Of a stretch of DNA of 36,909 nucleotides, positions 16,791 to 25,863 are shown piece by piece; position 1 is the first letter of the stretch; the number at the start of each line of letters is the position of its first letter. The translations under genes and the position numbers were made by a program. Under the pieces are notes generated by a model that did not search any database, was not told the DNA's origin, and saw only the letters and a list, made by a program, of their open reading frames with translations. This stretch comes from Clostridia bacterium (GTDB lineage Bacteria; Bacillota; Clostridia; Christensenellales; UBA3700): assembly GCA_029060065.1 (NCBI GenBank), contig JAIDUT010000095.1, positions 1-36,909 on the forward strand. Reading direction: 5' to 3'.

Positions 16791-19001
16791 TTACAAATTC
16801 TTTCTATTAACCGTATCATCGATACTTATACCCAAAAATTGAGCGTTGTATAATTCCGCATAGAAACCGTTTTTCGCAAGCAATTCTTCGTGTTTGCCTT
16901 GCTCGACTATATCCCCGTCCTTGAGCACCAAAATATTATCGGCGTCTTTTATCGTAGATAGCCTGTGAGCAATGACGAAACTTGTTCTACCCTGCATCAA
17001 AGTATTCATAGCCTGTTGGATTAGCATTTCCGTACGAGTGTCAACTAGGCTAGTCGCCTCGTCAAGTATCATAATTTCACAATCGGCTAGTATTGCTCTG
17101 GCAATAGTCAAAAGCTGTTTTTGTCCCTGAGATATATTGCTGGCGTCTGCATCAATTACAAAATTATATCCATTCGGCAAAATCTGTATAAAATGGTCGG
17201 CGCACGCGAGTTTTGAGGCGCGTATCACTTCCTCGTCGGTGGCGTCAAGTCTGCCGTAACGAATATTTTCCATAATCGTATCGTTATAAAGCCAAGTATC
17301 TTGCAATACCATACCTATATGTTTACGTAATCCTGCGCGTGAATAATCCTTGATATTTCTGCCGTCGATGTATATATCTCCCGAGTTTACGTCGTAAAAT
17401 CTCATAAGCAACTTGACAATAGTCGTCTTGCCCGCGCCTGTCGGTCCGACTATAGCCACCCTCTGTCCGCTCTTTACGTGACTTGAGAAATCGTTGATAA
17501 TTATTTTTTCACTCGAATATCCGAATTTAACGTGTTCAAAGTCAACGTCGCCCTTTACTCGCTCCACAGTTAGATCTCCGCTTTCCTGCTCTTCCTCTTC
17601 TTCAAGGAACGCAAAAACTCTTTCTGCCGCCGCCATAGTCGATTGGAAAGTGTTGGCTACGCTGGCAAGCTGTGTGATTGGCTGATTAAACTGTTTGACA
17701 TACTGCACAAAAGCCTGAATATTTCCCACGCCCAAAGGTCCGTTAACGACTAAGTATCCACCTAATATGCAAACGCCGACAAAACTCAAATTACCTATAG
17801 CTTTTGCGGTAGGTTGCATAAGTCCCGAGAAAAACTGCGACGTCCATGCCGAAGAATATAATTGGTCATTATATTTTTTGAACTCATCTATACTTTTCTC
17901 TTCGCCGTTGAAAAGTTTGACTACGTTCTGACCCGAGAACATCTCTTCGATTTGACCGTTGACGTGTCCGAGGTACTCTTGTTGTCTTTTGAAATACTTT
18001 TGAGAATTCTTGATAATTATCATAGCTATGACAATCATTATAGGTACGCTGACGACTGCTATCAAAGTCATAAGCGGGCTGATTTTGAGCATCATTATCA
18101 ATACGCCTATTACTGTAGTAACCGACGTAAGAAGTTGTGACATGCTTTGATTCAAAGACGTAGCTATAGTGTCTATATCGTTGGTGATAAGACTCATTAC
18201 TTCTCCGTTCGTAGTCTTGTCATAGAACTTGAGTGGCAACTTGTCAATCTTCTCGTTGAGATCGCGCCTAAATCTATACGATATCTTTTGAGACACTCCT
18301 GACAGCAAGAAGCCTTGCAGATATGCCATAATTCCGCTTGAAACGACTAGTAAAATCAATTTGAGAGCAATCTTGGCGATAGCGTCAAAGTCGATTTCGG
18401 GCTTTTCCTCAAATGATACGCTCTTAACTTGCTCTCGATATGCCTCGGGAATTTGAGATAGCAAATCCGATGCGTCGATTCCCAGATTGTCAATAAATTC
18501 GCCTATAGTCTTGGAATTTTTACTTGCATAAGCAATCGCGCCTAGTTTGATACTGTTGATAGCGTCGTTAGACGGCATAGCCAGCAAAGCGTCCTTTACA
18601 CCCTGAGGTATTTGCGCCGTTATATCACTAGAGCCGTCGCTGTCGTCGTTCAACATTTCTCTTATCTCGCCAATCGGAATATAACAATTTGGCGAAGATT
18701 CCATAATTGCCAAGGTTTTGTCGTCAAACGTAAGCATCGGCACAACCGTTTTGTAGACAGTCTTTTTCATTGCGCCTTCTACCAATACGTCGGTCGCTCC
18801 GCTCAAGACGTCGGGTACGGTTATCGTTGCTACCACTCCGCCAATGGCTAAAATAAAGGCGATGATTATCACAAGTATATCGCTACGCATATACTTCAAC
18901 AATTTTGCCGAAGTTCCCTTAAAATCTTTTGCCTTTTCTCCGCCTCCCATTCTCATGCCGACGCCCATAGGTCCTTTTGGAGGTCTTGCCTGATTACTCA
19001 T
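16791..19001 (-). CDS. ABC exporter half-transporter with extracytoplasmic insert (canonical Walker B)
   Basis: A 736-aa fused permease-ATPase, one half of a heterodimeric exporter (YfiC/BmrD-like organisation). The N-terminal 35 residues are Gly/Lys/Met-rich and cytoplasmic. TM1 (about 41-62) is followed by an unusual soluble stretch of about 130 residues, then the remaining transmembrane helices to about residue 430. The ATPase has Walker A GPTGAGKTT (about 520), a changed signature NISQGQ in place of LSGGQ, and Walker B with catalytic glutamate, ILDEATS. Its ATG overlaps the partner's stop in ATGA, with a GAGGAGG site. Substrate unknown; drugs, lipids or peptides are possible. Confidence 0.92.
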   Translation of the reverse strand: MSNQARPPKGPMGVGMRMGGGEKAKDFKGTSAKLLKYMRSDILVIIIAFILAIGGVVATITVPDVLSGATDVLVEGAMKKTVYKTVVPMLTFDDKTLAIMESSPNCYIPIGEIREMLNDDSDGSSDITAQIPQGVKDALLAMPSNDAINSIKLGAIAYASKNSKTIGEFIDNLGIDASDLLSQIPEAYREQVKSVSFEEKPEIDFDAIAKIALKLILLVVSSGIMAYLQGFLLSGVSQKISYRFRRDLNEKIDKLPLKFYDKTTNGEVMSLITNDIDTIATSLNQSMSQLLTSVTTVIGVLIMMLKISPLMTLIAVVSVPIMIVIAMIIIKNSQKYFKRQQEYLGHVNGQIEEMFSGQNVVKLFNGEEKSIDEFKKYNDQLYSSAWTSQFFSGLMQPTAKAIGNLSFVGVCILGGYLVVNGPLGVGNIQAFVQYVKQFNQPITQLASVANTFQSTMAAAERVFAFLEEEEEQESGDLTVERVKGDVDFEHVKFGYSSEKIIINDFSSHVKSGQRVAIVGPTGAGKTTIVKLLMRFYDVNSGDIYIDGRNIKDYSRAGLRKHIGMVLQDTWLYNDTIMENIRYGRLDATDEEVIRASKLACADHFIQILPNGYNFVIDADASNISQGQKQLLTIARAILADCEIMILDEATSLVDTRTEMLIQQAMNTLMQGRTSFVIAHRLSTIKDADNILVLKDGDIVEQGKHEELLAKNGFYAELYNAQFLGISIDDTVNRKNL

Positions 19002-20737
19002 AAACTCAATTCCTCCTCGGATAGTTGCGACTTTGCTATGTCAAGATACGTCTTACACGTCTTAAGCAAATCTTGATGCTTGCCCTCTCCCACTATTTTT
19101 CCGTCGTCGAGTACAATTATTTTGTCCGCATTCTTAATCGTACCCACACGCTGAGCAACTATTATTACGCATGCCTCGCCCATTTCTTCAGCCAATGCCT
19201 GTCTAAGTTTAGCGTCAGTCTTGAAGTCAAGCGCGGAAAAGGAATCATCGAAAACGTAGATAGGAGCATTTTTGCTTATAGCTCTTGCAATGGCAAGACG
19301 TTGTTTCTGTCCGCCCGACACATTAGCTCCGCCTTGAGAAATTTCCCTTTCAAAGCCTTTTTCGTCGTAATTAATAAACTCGCTTGCCTGAGCAATATCA
19401 ACCGCCTTTTGCAAATCCTCCTGCGTGAAGTTTTCCAATCCGTATCCCACGTTGGAAGCTATATCACCGGAAAAAAGAATATTCTTTTGAGGCACAAAAC
19501 CTATATTGTTGCGTAAATCTTTTATATTAATATCTCTAATATCGACACCGTCAATCGTAATCTTTCCTTCCGTCACGTCCATAAGCCTTGGCAAAAGAGA
19601 TACCACCGTAGACTTACCGCTACCGGTAGAGCCAATCAGCGCGGTCACCTGACCGCTCTTTGCTTCAAACGTAATATTTTCCACGGCTAGCGCGCCTCCG
19701 CCGTAACCGTAGCTTACGTTCTCAAACTTGACGTCGCCCTTAAATCTCTCGCCGGTAGGTTCATCTTTTCCTTCGGCATTCTTAATTGATACCTCGGTGG
19801 TAAGGACTTCGCTTACTCTTACGATAGATACCTTTGCTCTGGGCAGTATAATAAAAATCATAGAGATTATCATAAACGACATTATTACTTGCAGAGCGTA
19901 TTGCATAAAGGCTACCATATTGGCAATTTGCGAAAAGTCCTCGATATGCTGAGAAAATATCCATACTATCATGAGCATTATGCCATTCATTACAATCGTC
20001 ATAATGGGAATCAGCATTGCCATAAGTCTAGACGTAAAGAGCGACGTGCGCGTCAAATCGGCGTTGGCATTCTCAAAGCGTTCCTCTTCGTGCTTTTGCG
20101 TATTAAAAGCTCTAATCACCATCATTCCGCTCAATTCGTCGACGGCTATCTGATTGACCTTGTCAATCTGCTTTTGCATCTTGGAAAATTTTGGTTGAAC
20201 TATCGTCAATGCCAACGCTATCAAAATTACTATCACCAAAATCGCAACGACGATTACCCAAGCGAGCGAGCCTATACCGCCTGAATATTTAACTGCCATA
20301 ACGCTACCGCCTATACCCATAATAGGCGCGAACATAATCAACCGAAGAGTGAAAATCGTAAGCGTTTGGATTTGCGTAATATCATTCGTACTTCTCGTAA
20401 TAAGCGACGCAACTGAAAACTTATTATACTCCTCGCCTGCAAAGTTCATTACTTTTGAAAACACTTCAAACCGCAAATCTCTGGCAACCTTAGCTCCTAT
20501 CAATGACGATAAAAACCCTACCGTAACGGCGCATACGCAAGCCGTTAGGCTTAATAATATCATCTTCCAGCCGTAACTCCATATTACCGCCATATCCGAC
20601 GCTCCCACGCCGTCGTTTAGCAATCCTGACATATAACTGGGAAGTTGCAATTCGCAAATCGCCTCTCCCGTTAAAAACGCAAGAGAGATTAGAATCAAAT
20701 ACCAATATTTGCGATAATACTTCAAAATTGTTTTCAT
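18998..20737 (-). CDS. ABC exporter half-transporter (degenerate Walker B, intact signature)
   Basis: A 579-aa permease-ATPase, the partner of the 736-aa subunit (YfiB/BmrC-like). Six membrane helices occupy roughly residues 15-310. The ATPase shows Walker A GSTGSGKST (about 370), a canonical VSGGQKQR signature, and Walker B VFDDSFSALD in which the usual catalytic glutamate is aspartate. Paired with the ISQGQ signature of the other subunit, this gives one consensus and one degenerate ATP site, as known for TM287/288- and BmrCD-type exporters. No ribosome site precedes the ATG, and the promoter lies only 15 bases away, so the message may be nearly leaderless. Confidence 0.93.
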   Translation of the reverse strand: MKTILKYYRKYWYLILISLAFLTGEAICELQLPSYMSGLLNDGVGASDMAVIWSYGWKMILLSLTACVCAVTVGFLSSLIGAKVARDLRFEVFSKVMNFAGEEYNKFSVASLITRSTNDITQIQTLTIFTLRLIMFAPIMGIGGSVMAVKYSGGIGSLAWVIVVAILVIVILIALALTIVQPKFSKMQKQIDKVNQIAVDELSGMMVIRAFNTQKHEEERFENANADLTRTSLFTSRLMAMLIPIMTIVMNGIMLMIVWIFSQHIEDFSQIANMVAFMQYALQVIMSFMIISMIFIILPRAKVSIVRVSEVLTTEVSIKNAEGKDEPTGERFKGDVKFENVSYGYGGGALAVENITFEAKSGQVTALIGSTGSGKSTVVSLLPRLMDVTEGKITIDGVDIRDINIKDLRNNIGFVPQKNILFSGDIASNVGYGLENFTQEDLQKAVDIAQASEFINYDEKGFEREISQGGANVSGGQKQRLAIARAISKNAPIYVFDDSFSALDFKTDAKLRQALAEEMGEACVIIVAQRVGTIKNADKIIVLDDGKIVGEGKHQDLLKTCKTYLDIAKSQLSEEELSL

Positions 20738-20752
20738 AATATATGTATATAT

Positions 20753-20780
20753 TTTATAATTTAATCAACCATTTAGTCAA
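20753..20780 (-). promoter_or_regulatory. Promoter of the ABC exporter operon
   Basis: On the minus strand TTGACT, 16 bases, TATAAA (or 18 bases and TAAAAT). Only 15 bases separate the TATAAA from the ATG, and that interval has no purine-rich ribosome site. Confidence 0.6.
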
Positions 20781-20844
20781 CTACTGCGGTACCAAATTAA
20801 GGAATTTTGAAAACTCTTTACATTGCATACAAAATTTGTCTAGA

Positions 20845-20883
20845 ATGTAAACTAAAGTTGACATGATGTAAACTAAAGTTGAC
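20845..20883. repeat. Tandem 18-bp operator-like repeat
   Basis: ATGTAAACTAAAGTTGAC occurs twice (20845-20862 and 20866-20883), separated by ATG, giving a 21-base period, close to two helical turns. Each unit is itself a near-perfect dyad, GTnAACTnnAGTTnAC. It sits about 65 bases upstream of the exporter -35 box and directly after the stop codon of the HAD gene. A dimeric regulator binding twice on the same face of DNA is the likely reading; the regulator is not identified. Confidence 0.7.
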
Positions 20884-20888
20884 GCCTC

Positions 20889-21584
20889 TTATCGTGAAAT
20901 TTTTTGAATCAACCTCTCTAGTTGGATATAATTCTTAACTTCATAGTCCGGGCGAATATCTTTAATAGCCTTGTTTTCCTTATTAAAAAGTATCGTCTTG
21001 ATACCGCTATTGATACCGCCCTGAATATCGGAGGTAAGAGAGTCGCCGATAATATAGACGTCTTGCAAATCGTAAACTCCGATATCGTTGAGAACATACT
21101 TAAAAAACTCCTTAGACGGCTTAGCAAGGTTTATCTCTTGAGAGATATACAGCTTTTTGAAATACTTACCCAGTCCACTGGACTTCATACGCATTTTCTG
21201 AGTGCGCGTAATACCGTTGGTCACGCAATATAAGTCGTGATTTTGCGAAATCCTAGCCAAAAATGCCCTAGCTCCCTTGAGTATTCTACGGCTATGCGCC
21301 ATATTCTCTCTGTATTGGTCCCCTACTTTAATTACGTCCATGTCCGTAATTCCGTAAAAATCAAATAATTCTTCAAATCTGGAATAAAATATCTGTTCGC
21401 GCGTGACTTGTCCTAACTCAAACAAATCCCACATGCGCCTATTAATTTGCTGAAACTTATCCGCTACGCTCTCATTATCGGGTATACCGTATTGCTCGCA
21501 TATGTTAAGTATAGCGTCCCTCTCGGAATTCTTGAAATCGAGTATCGTATCATCGGCGTCTATTAGTAAAGTAAGTCTTTTCAT
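20889..21584 (-). CDS. HAD-family phosphatase, YjjG-like (pyrimidine 5'-nucleotidase type)
   Basis: A 231-aa cytoplasmic haloacid-dehalogenase hydrolase. Motif I is LLIDADDTILDF near the N-terminus, the DADDT variant typical of YjjG nucleotidases, in contrast to the DFDGT of phosphoglycolate phosphatases. Motif II is YCVTNG (about residue 118) and motif III/IV is VYIIGDSLTSDIQGG (about 175). The start is set at the ATG at 21584 (MKRLTLL); the ORF-track start is 45 bases upstream and lies within the promoter. There is no ribosome site, and a promoter ends 6 bases before the ATG. Substrate preference is inferred from family only. Confidence 0.87.
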   Translation of the reverse strand: MKRLTLLIDADDTILDFKNSERDAILNICEQYGIPDNESVADKFQQINRRMWDLFELGQVTREQIFYSRFEELFDFYGITDMDVIKVGDQYRENMAHSRRILKGARAFLARISQNHDLYCVTNGITRTQKMRMKSSGLGKYFKKLYISQEINLAKPSKEFFKYVLNDIGVYDLQDVYIIGDSLTSDIQGGINSGIKTILFNKENKAIKDIRPDYEVKNYIQLERLIQKISR

Positions 21585-21590
21585 AACAAT

Positions 21591-21619
21591 ATAATAGCAT
21601 ATACCCCATAATGTTTCAA
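21591..21619 (-). promoter_or_regulatory. Promoter abutting the HAD gene start codon
   Basis: On the minus strand TTGAAA, exactly 17 bases, TATTAT with extended TGC. Only six bases (ATTGTT) separate the -10 from the ATG, so transcription should start at or next to the A of the start codon. Confidence 0.65.
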
Positions 21620-21648
21620 CAGAATACATTTATATTGATAATATTCAT

Positions 21649-21677
21649 TTGATAAAGTTCGAGTTATTTGTTATTAT
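21649..21677 (+). promoter_or_regulatory. Promoter of the mscS gene
   Basis: TTGATA, 17 bases, TATTAT (an overlapping TATAAT follows), located about 33 bases ahead of the mscS ATG. Divergent from the HAD promoter. Confidence 0.55.
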
Positions 21678-21709
21678 AATTATACAAAACATATTTGGAG
21701 GATAATCTT

Positions 21710-22615
21710 ATGAATTTTATTATCGGCGCAAATTTAGACTTCACAAGTCTTCTTACCAGCGTGGGCAACTGGCTTGTCACCGAAGGACTGAAAATAGTCA
21801 TTGCTATCATAGTTTTTGCCATATACTGCGCTATCATTAAGGCTATTTGCAAAAGAATTGACAAAAAGATGCAAAAGAAAAACGTAGATTTGACTTTGAG
21901 AAAAATCTCCGTACCATGGCTAAAACGAATACTAATACTTCTCGGATTTGTATGCGTACTGACGTATCTTGGCATCGAAACTTCCGCTATCGCCGCGGCA
22001 ATCACTTCGATAGGTCTTACAATAGGTCTTGCCCTACAAGGCTCGCTTTCCAACTTCGCCGGCGGTGTGATTATAGTCGTAATGCGCCCATATAAGATTG
22101 GCGATTTTATAGAGTGCAACGGACAAAGCGGTACCGTTGAGGACATCAAACTCTTCTACACTTATCTGCGTACGGGCGACAACAAAGTCGTAGTAATTCC
22201 CAACGGCGTAGCAGGTAATTCTGTCGTCACCAACTTCAATATCAACGGCACTAGAAGAAACGATCTCTTTTTCTCGATATCCTATGATTGCGACTTCGAA
22301 AAAGCTAAAAATTTGATAAAAGAATGTATGGACAAAAACGAACAAATTTTGCAAGACCCTGCTCCGCTTATCAATATCAGCGAACACGGCGATAACGCAA
22401 TAGTTTTGCTTGCAAGATACTTCACCAAGTGCGAAAACTTCTGGTCCGCGCATTGGTATATGCTAGAAGCCGTTAAAAAGGCTTTTGATGAGAACGGCAT
22501 CTCTATTCCGTACCCTCAACTCGACGTGCATATAAAAAATAATGACGAGTCCGAGGAAGAAATTGTAAAGGACGCAATTGAACAATCTATTAATCAAAAA
22601 AAGAAGAATAAATAA
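21710..22615 (+). CDS. mscS: MscS-family mechanosensitive channel
   Basis: A 301-aa small-conductance mechanosensitive channel that opens under membrane tension to release solutes in hypo-osmotic shock. Three transmembrane helices lie at about residues 24-46, 70-86 and 88-118. TM3 carries the Gly/Ala-rich pore pattern GLALQGSLSNFAGG, followed by the beta-domain VVMRPYKIGDFIE and the C-terminal vestibule. The start is the ATG at 21710, with TTGGAGGAT just upstream; the ORF track opened at the TTG inside that ribosome site. The Lys/Glu-rich C-terminus ends in NQKKKNK. Single-gene unit. Confidence 0.93.
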   Translation: MNFIIGANLDFTSLLTSVGNWLVTEGLKIVIAIIVFAIYCAIIKAICKRIDKKMQKKNVDLTLRKISVPWLKRILILLGFVCVLTYLGIETSAIAAAITSIGLTIGLALQGSLSNFAGGVIIVVMRPYKIGDFIECNGQSGTVEDIKLFYTYLRTGDNKVVVIPNGVAGNSVVTNFNINGTRRNDLFFSISYDCDFEKAKNLIKECMDKNEQILQDPAPLINISEHGDNAIVLLARYFTKCENFWSAHWYMLEAVKKAFDENGISIPYPQLDVHIKNNDESEEEIVKDAIEQSINQKKKNK

Positions 22616-22658
22616 GCAAAACTTCTAAAAAATTATAATTTAAGCGATTTTATTAGAT

Positions 22659-22691
22659 AAACGGCGGTAATTTGGAATAATACTGCCGTTT
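22659..22691. terminator. Intrinsic terminator between mscS and coaE
   Basis: AAACGGCGGTA (22659-22669) pairs with TACTGCCGTTT (22681-22691) with one G-U pair. On the plus strand TATTTTG follows. It lies between convergent genes and may also stop coaE transcription. Confidence 0.7.
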
Positions 22692-22715
22692 ATTTTGATA
22701 AATTAGAATTATTTA

Positions 22716-23279
22716 TTAAAAGGCGTGAAAGGCTATCAAGTGCTCGACTTGCTCGCTAAGCTCTTCAAGCGTTCCGTCATTGACTATTATAAAGTCTGCA
22801 ACGCTCTCCATTTCGCTGTCTGAAAGCTGACTTGATATAATGGAAAATATATAATCTTCTTCAAGGTTATTGCGTATCTTTACTCGCTCTACTCTTTTGT
22901 CTAGCTTGCATTTGACATAGACGATTTCGTCAAAGTATTTTTTCATACTCAAGTCAAACGCCGACACTTCTATGTAGAGATTGCTTTTTTGTTCTTCGTA
23001 TATTTTATGGACTTTATCGAATATAAGCGGATGCGCCAGTTCCCCCAGCTCCTTTAGCTTTGCTTTATCCGAAAACACTATTTGCGCCAACAGTTTTTTA
23101 TCTATTACGCCGTCTTTTACTACTCCAAAGGCTTTGCTCACCCGCTCGATATAATCTTCTTGCGACACTATCTCTCTATATATAGCGTCGCAGTCGCAAG
23201 CGCGCTCGCCAAGCTCTTTTATACAATCTATAACACGGCTTTTTCCGCTACCGATTCCGCCTATTACGGCAATCTTCAT
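22716..23279 (-). CDS. coaE: Dephospho-CoA kinase
   Basis: Phosphorylates the 3'-hydroxyl of dephospho-CoA, the last step of coenzyme A synthesis. A 187-aa P-loop kinase with the ATP loop GGIGSGKS (about residues 8-15), the conserved CDAIYREIV region (about 26-35) and the LAHPLIF motif (about 80). The start is the ATG at 23279, overlapping the polA stop as TAATG; the GGAGG ribosome site lies within the last polA codons. The longer start in the track is not needed. Pairing of polA and coaE is frequent in Bacillota, usually with mutM between them; mutM is absent here. Confidence 0.95.
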   Translation of the reverse strand: MKIAVIGGIGSGKSRVIDCIKELGERACDCDAIYREIVSQEDYIERVSKAFGVVKDGVIDKKLLAQIVFSDKAKLKELGELAHPLIFDKVHKIYEEQKSNLYIEVSAFDLSMKKYFDEIVYVKCKLDKRVERVKIRNNLEEDYIFSIISSQLSDSEMESVADFIIVNDGTLEELSEQVEHLIAFHAF

Positions 23280-25846
23280 TATTTTGCCTCCAACCAGTTT
23301 TTCCCGCAAGAACACTCGGCAATCAGCTTAACGGTAAAGTCGGGAGTGTTGTTTTGCATATTTTCCACCAAGAGCTTTTTTACTTGCTCTACTTCGTCGA
23401 GCGGACAGTCGATTATCAATTCGTCATGGACTTGCATAATTAGTTTCGCCTTGTATCCGCCCTCTTTTAACGCATTATAGACCTTGAGCATTGCAACCTT
23501 GATAATATCGCTTGCGCTACCCTGCAAAGGCATATTCATAGCCACTCTTTCTCCAAAACTGCGCAGATTGTAATTCGATGATTTAAGTTCGGGAATATCT
23601 CTACGTCTATTCATATACGTTGTGACATACCCTTGCTCCTTTGCAATTTCCACACATCTGTCCATATATTCTTTTACTTTAGAATAAGTTGAGAAATAAC
23701 TATTTATAAACTCTCTGGCCTTATATACAGTTACGCCCAAGTCCTCTGAAAGCCCGTAGTCGCTAATACCGTATATAATACCGAAGTTGACAGCCTTTGC
23801 CTGTCTTCTCATCTCGTCAGTTACCATTTCAAAGGGTACGCCGAACACCTTACCAGCCGTCGTGCGGTGTATATCCACTCCGTTGTTGAATGCTTCAATC
23901 ATAGATTCGTCACCGCTAAACTCTGCCATAAGTCTAAGTTCGATTTGAGAATAGTCGGCGCACACCAAAGTATTGCCCTCGCTTGCAACGAACATCTTGC
24001 GTATCAACTTGCCGTCGCTCTTACGAATAGGTATATTTTGCAAGTTAGGCTCAGTAGACGAAAGTCTGCCCGTAGCCGTAACCGTCTGTTTGAATACCGT
24101 GTGTATCTTTTGTTTGCTGTCGATAAGCGGTAACATTCCGTCAAGATACGTCGATTTGAGTTTGGATAATTCGCGTTGACGCAAAATAAGCGGTACTATA
24201 GGGTGCTGATTCTTGATTGAATTGAGTACGTCTACGTTGGTAGAATATCCCGTCTTATTCTTTTTGCCTGTTTTTAAGCCCAGTTCGTCAAATAGTACGC
24301 TTGCCAACTGCTTTGTGGAATTGACGTTGAACGGCTTGCCAGCAAGTTCCATAATCTCTTTCAAAATACTGTCAAGTTCTTGCGAAAACTTCTTGTTAAG
24401 CTCGCCAAGCATGTTGACGTCAACCTTAAAGCCCTGCTCTTCCATATCGAAAAGAACCTGTACCAAAGGCAACTCTACTTCCTTATACAGTTTAACAAGA
24501 TTTCTATCCTCTAACTCTTTATCCAATATACTGTCAATATAATATATAAGCGCCGATTCTTCGCCGTCGGGAAGATTGTAAGCGTTGAAAAGTTCTTGCT
24601 CCGACTTATAGTTGCGATTGGCGTCTACAAGGTACGCCTTGAGCAATACATCGCTCTCAACACCATTTAGCGTTACGCCGTCACTTGCAAGCACGCGCAT
24701 ATTATTCTTAAGGTCGTAACATATCTTGGTTATCTTATCGCTCTCGAAAACGCCCTTCATCGCGTCAATAAATTCGCTGTAATTAATGCCGTCGCCCAAA
24801 AGATTGTCGGATATAATGATATTGTAGCACTCTTCGTCCGTTGACAAGGTTACTCGTCTTGACAGCGAGAATGCAAATTTTCCTTGCAAAATCAAATGAG
24901 ATATGACGTCGCCAAGTCCCTGCAGGTCGTCTATATTCACAGCCTTAGGTATAAAAATGTCTTGATTTATATTTTGCGTATCACCGCCGTCTTCGCCGTC
25001 AAAATTCATTCTCTCCGCTATTTTGGTAAGTTCTAAGGACTTAAGCAGTCTTTTAACTTCTTTCGAGAATACGGGAACGAACTTTGCATTGTCAATATTG
25101 TCAAACTCTACGGGCGAATTAACGTTGATAGTGGCAAGGTCATACGAAAGATACGCCATATCCTTATTAGCAATGAGTTTTTCTTTCAACTTACCCTTTA
25201 TCTCGTCTACGTGAGCGTAAACTCCGTCCAAAGTGCTATACTTTGCAAGCAAATCTCTTGCGGTCTTTTCGCCTACGCCCGCTACGCCCGGAATGTTGTC
25301 GGAAGAATCTCCCATTAGCGATTTGAGGTCTATTATCTGCGACGGAACAAGTCCCTCGCTCGCTAGCATAGCTTCGTCGTAATAGGCTATCTCTGTAATT
25401 CCTTTTTTAGTAAGCAGTACGGTAGTCGTATCGTCAATGAGTTGCAAAGAGTCTTTATCTCCCGTAACAACAAAGGTTTCGACAGCAAATCTCTTCGCTA
25501 AAGTGCCTATTATATCGTCTGCTTCGTATCCGTCCATTTCAATAATGGGAATATTCATAGCCGTAAGTATCTCTTTGAGCGGAGCAAGCTGACTTGCAAG
25601 TTCAGTCGGCATTGGCTTACGCGTAGCTTTATATCCCTCATACATTGCCTTACGGAAAGTAGGCGCCTTTCTATCAAACGTGGCGATTATATGCGTGGGA
25701 TTATAGGTAGATACAATCTTCATAAGCATATTCATATACCCAAAAATTGCCCCGGTAAACTGTCCTGAATGCGTAGACAAATTGGGCAAAGCATAATAAG
25801 CCCTGTTTATCAAAGAATTGGAATCCAAAAGTATTAGTCTATCCAT
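23279..25846 (-). CDS. polA: DNA polymerase I
   Basis: An 855-aa family A polymerase for gap filling, primer removal and repair. The N-terminal 5'-3' exonuclease domain (about residues 1-290) retains acidic clusters such as DGYEADDIIG and VTGDKDSLQL. The middle 3'-5' exonuclease-like domain (about 300-465) lacks the usual acidic DxE motif I: at the position there is KFAFSLSRR, so proofreading is probably lost. The polymerase domain has motif A DYSQIELRLMAEFSGD (about 632), motif B RRQAKAVNFGIIYG (about 685) and motif C QVHDELIID (about 805). A GAGG site precedes the ATG. Confidence 0.97.
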   Translation of the reverse strand: MDRLILLDSNSLINRAYYALPNLSTHSGQFTGAIFGYMNMLMKIVSTYNPTHIIATFDRKAPTFRKAMYEGYKATRKPMPTELASQLAPLKEILTAMNIPIIEMDGYEADDIIGTLAKRFAVETFVVTGDKDSLQLIDDTTTVLLTKKGITEIAYYDEAMLASEGLVPSQIIDLKSLMGDSSDNIPGVAGVGEKTARDLLAKYSTLDGVYAHVDEIKGKLKEKLIANKDMAYLSYDLATINVNSPVEFDNIDNAKFVPVFSKEVKRLLKSLELTKIAERMNFDGEDGGDTQNINQDIFIPKAVNIDDLQGLGDVISHLILQGKFAFSLSRRVTLSTDEECYNIIISDNLLGDGINYSEFIDAMKGVFESDKITKICYDLKNNMRVLASDGVTLNGVESDVLLKAYLVDANRNYKSEQELFNAYNLPDGEESALIYYIDSILDKELEDRNLVKLYKEVELPLVQVLFDMEEQGFKVDVNMLGELNKKFSQELDSILKEIMELAGKPFNVNSTKQLASVLFDELGLKTGKKNKTGYSTNVDVLNSIKNQHPIVPLILRQRELSKLKSTYLDGMLPLIDSKQKIHTVFKQTVTATGRLSSTEPNLQNIPIRKSDGKLIRKMFVASEGNTLVCADYSQIELRLMAEFSGDESMIEAFNNGVDIHRTTAGKVFGVPFEMVTDEMRRQAKAVNFGIIYGISDYGLSEDLGVTVYKAREFINSYFSTYSKVKEYMDRCVEIAKEQGYVTTYMNRRRDIPELKSSNYNLRSFGERVAMNMPLQGSASDIIKVAMLKVYNALKEGGYKAKLIMQVHDELIIDCPLDEVEQVKKLLVENMQNNTPDFTVKLIAECSCGKNWLEAK

Positions 25847-25863
25847 ATATACCTCATATATTA

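Noticed and set aside
20845-20883. Possible CRISPR repeat
   Set aside because: Only two copies with a 3-base gap; far too short a spacer, and no cas genes.
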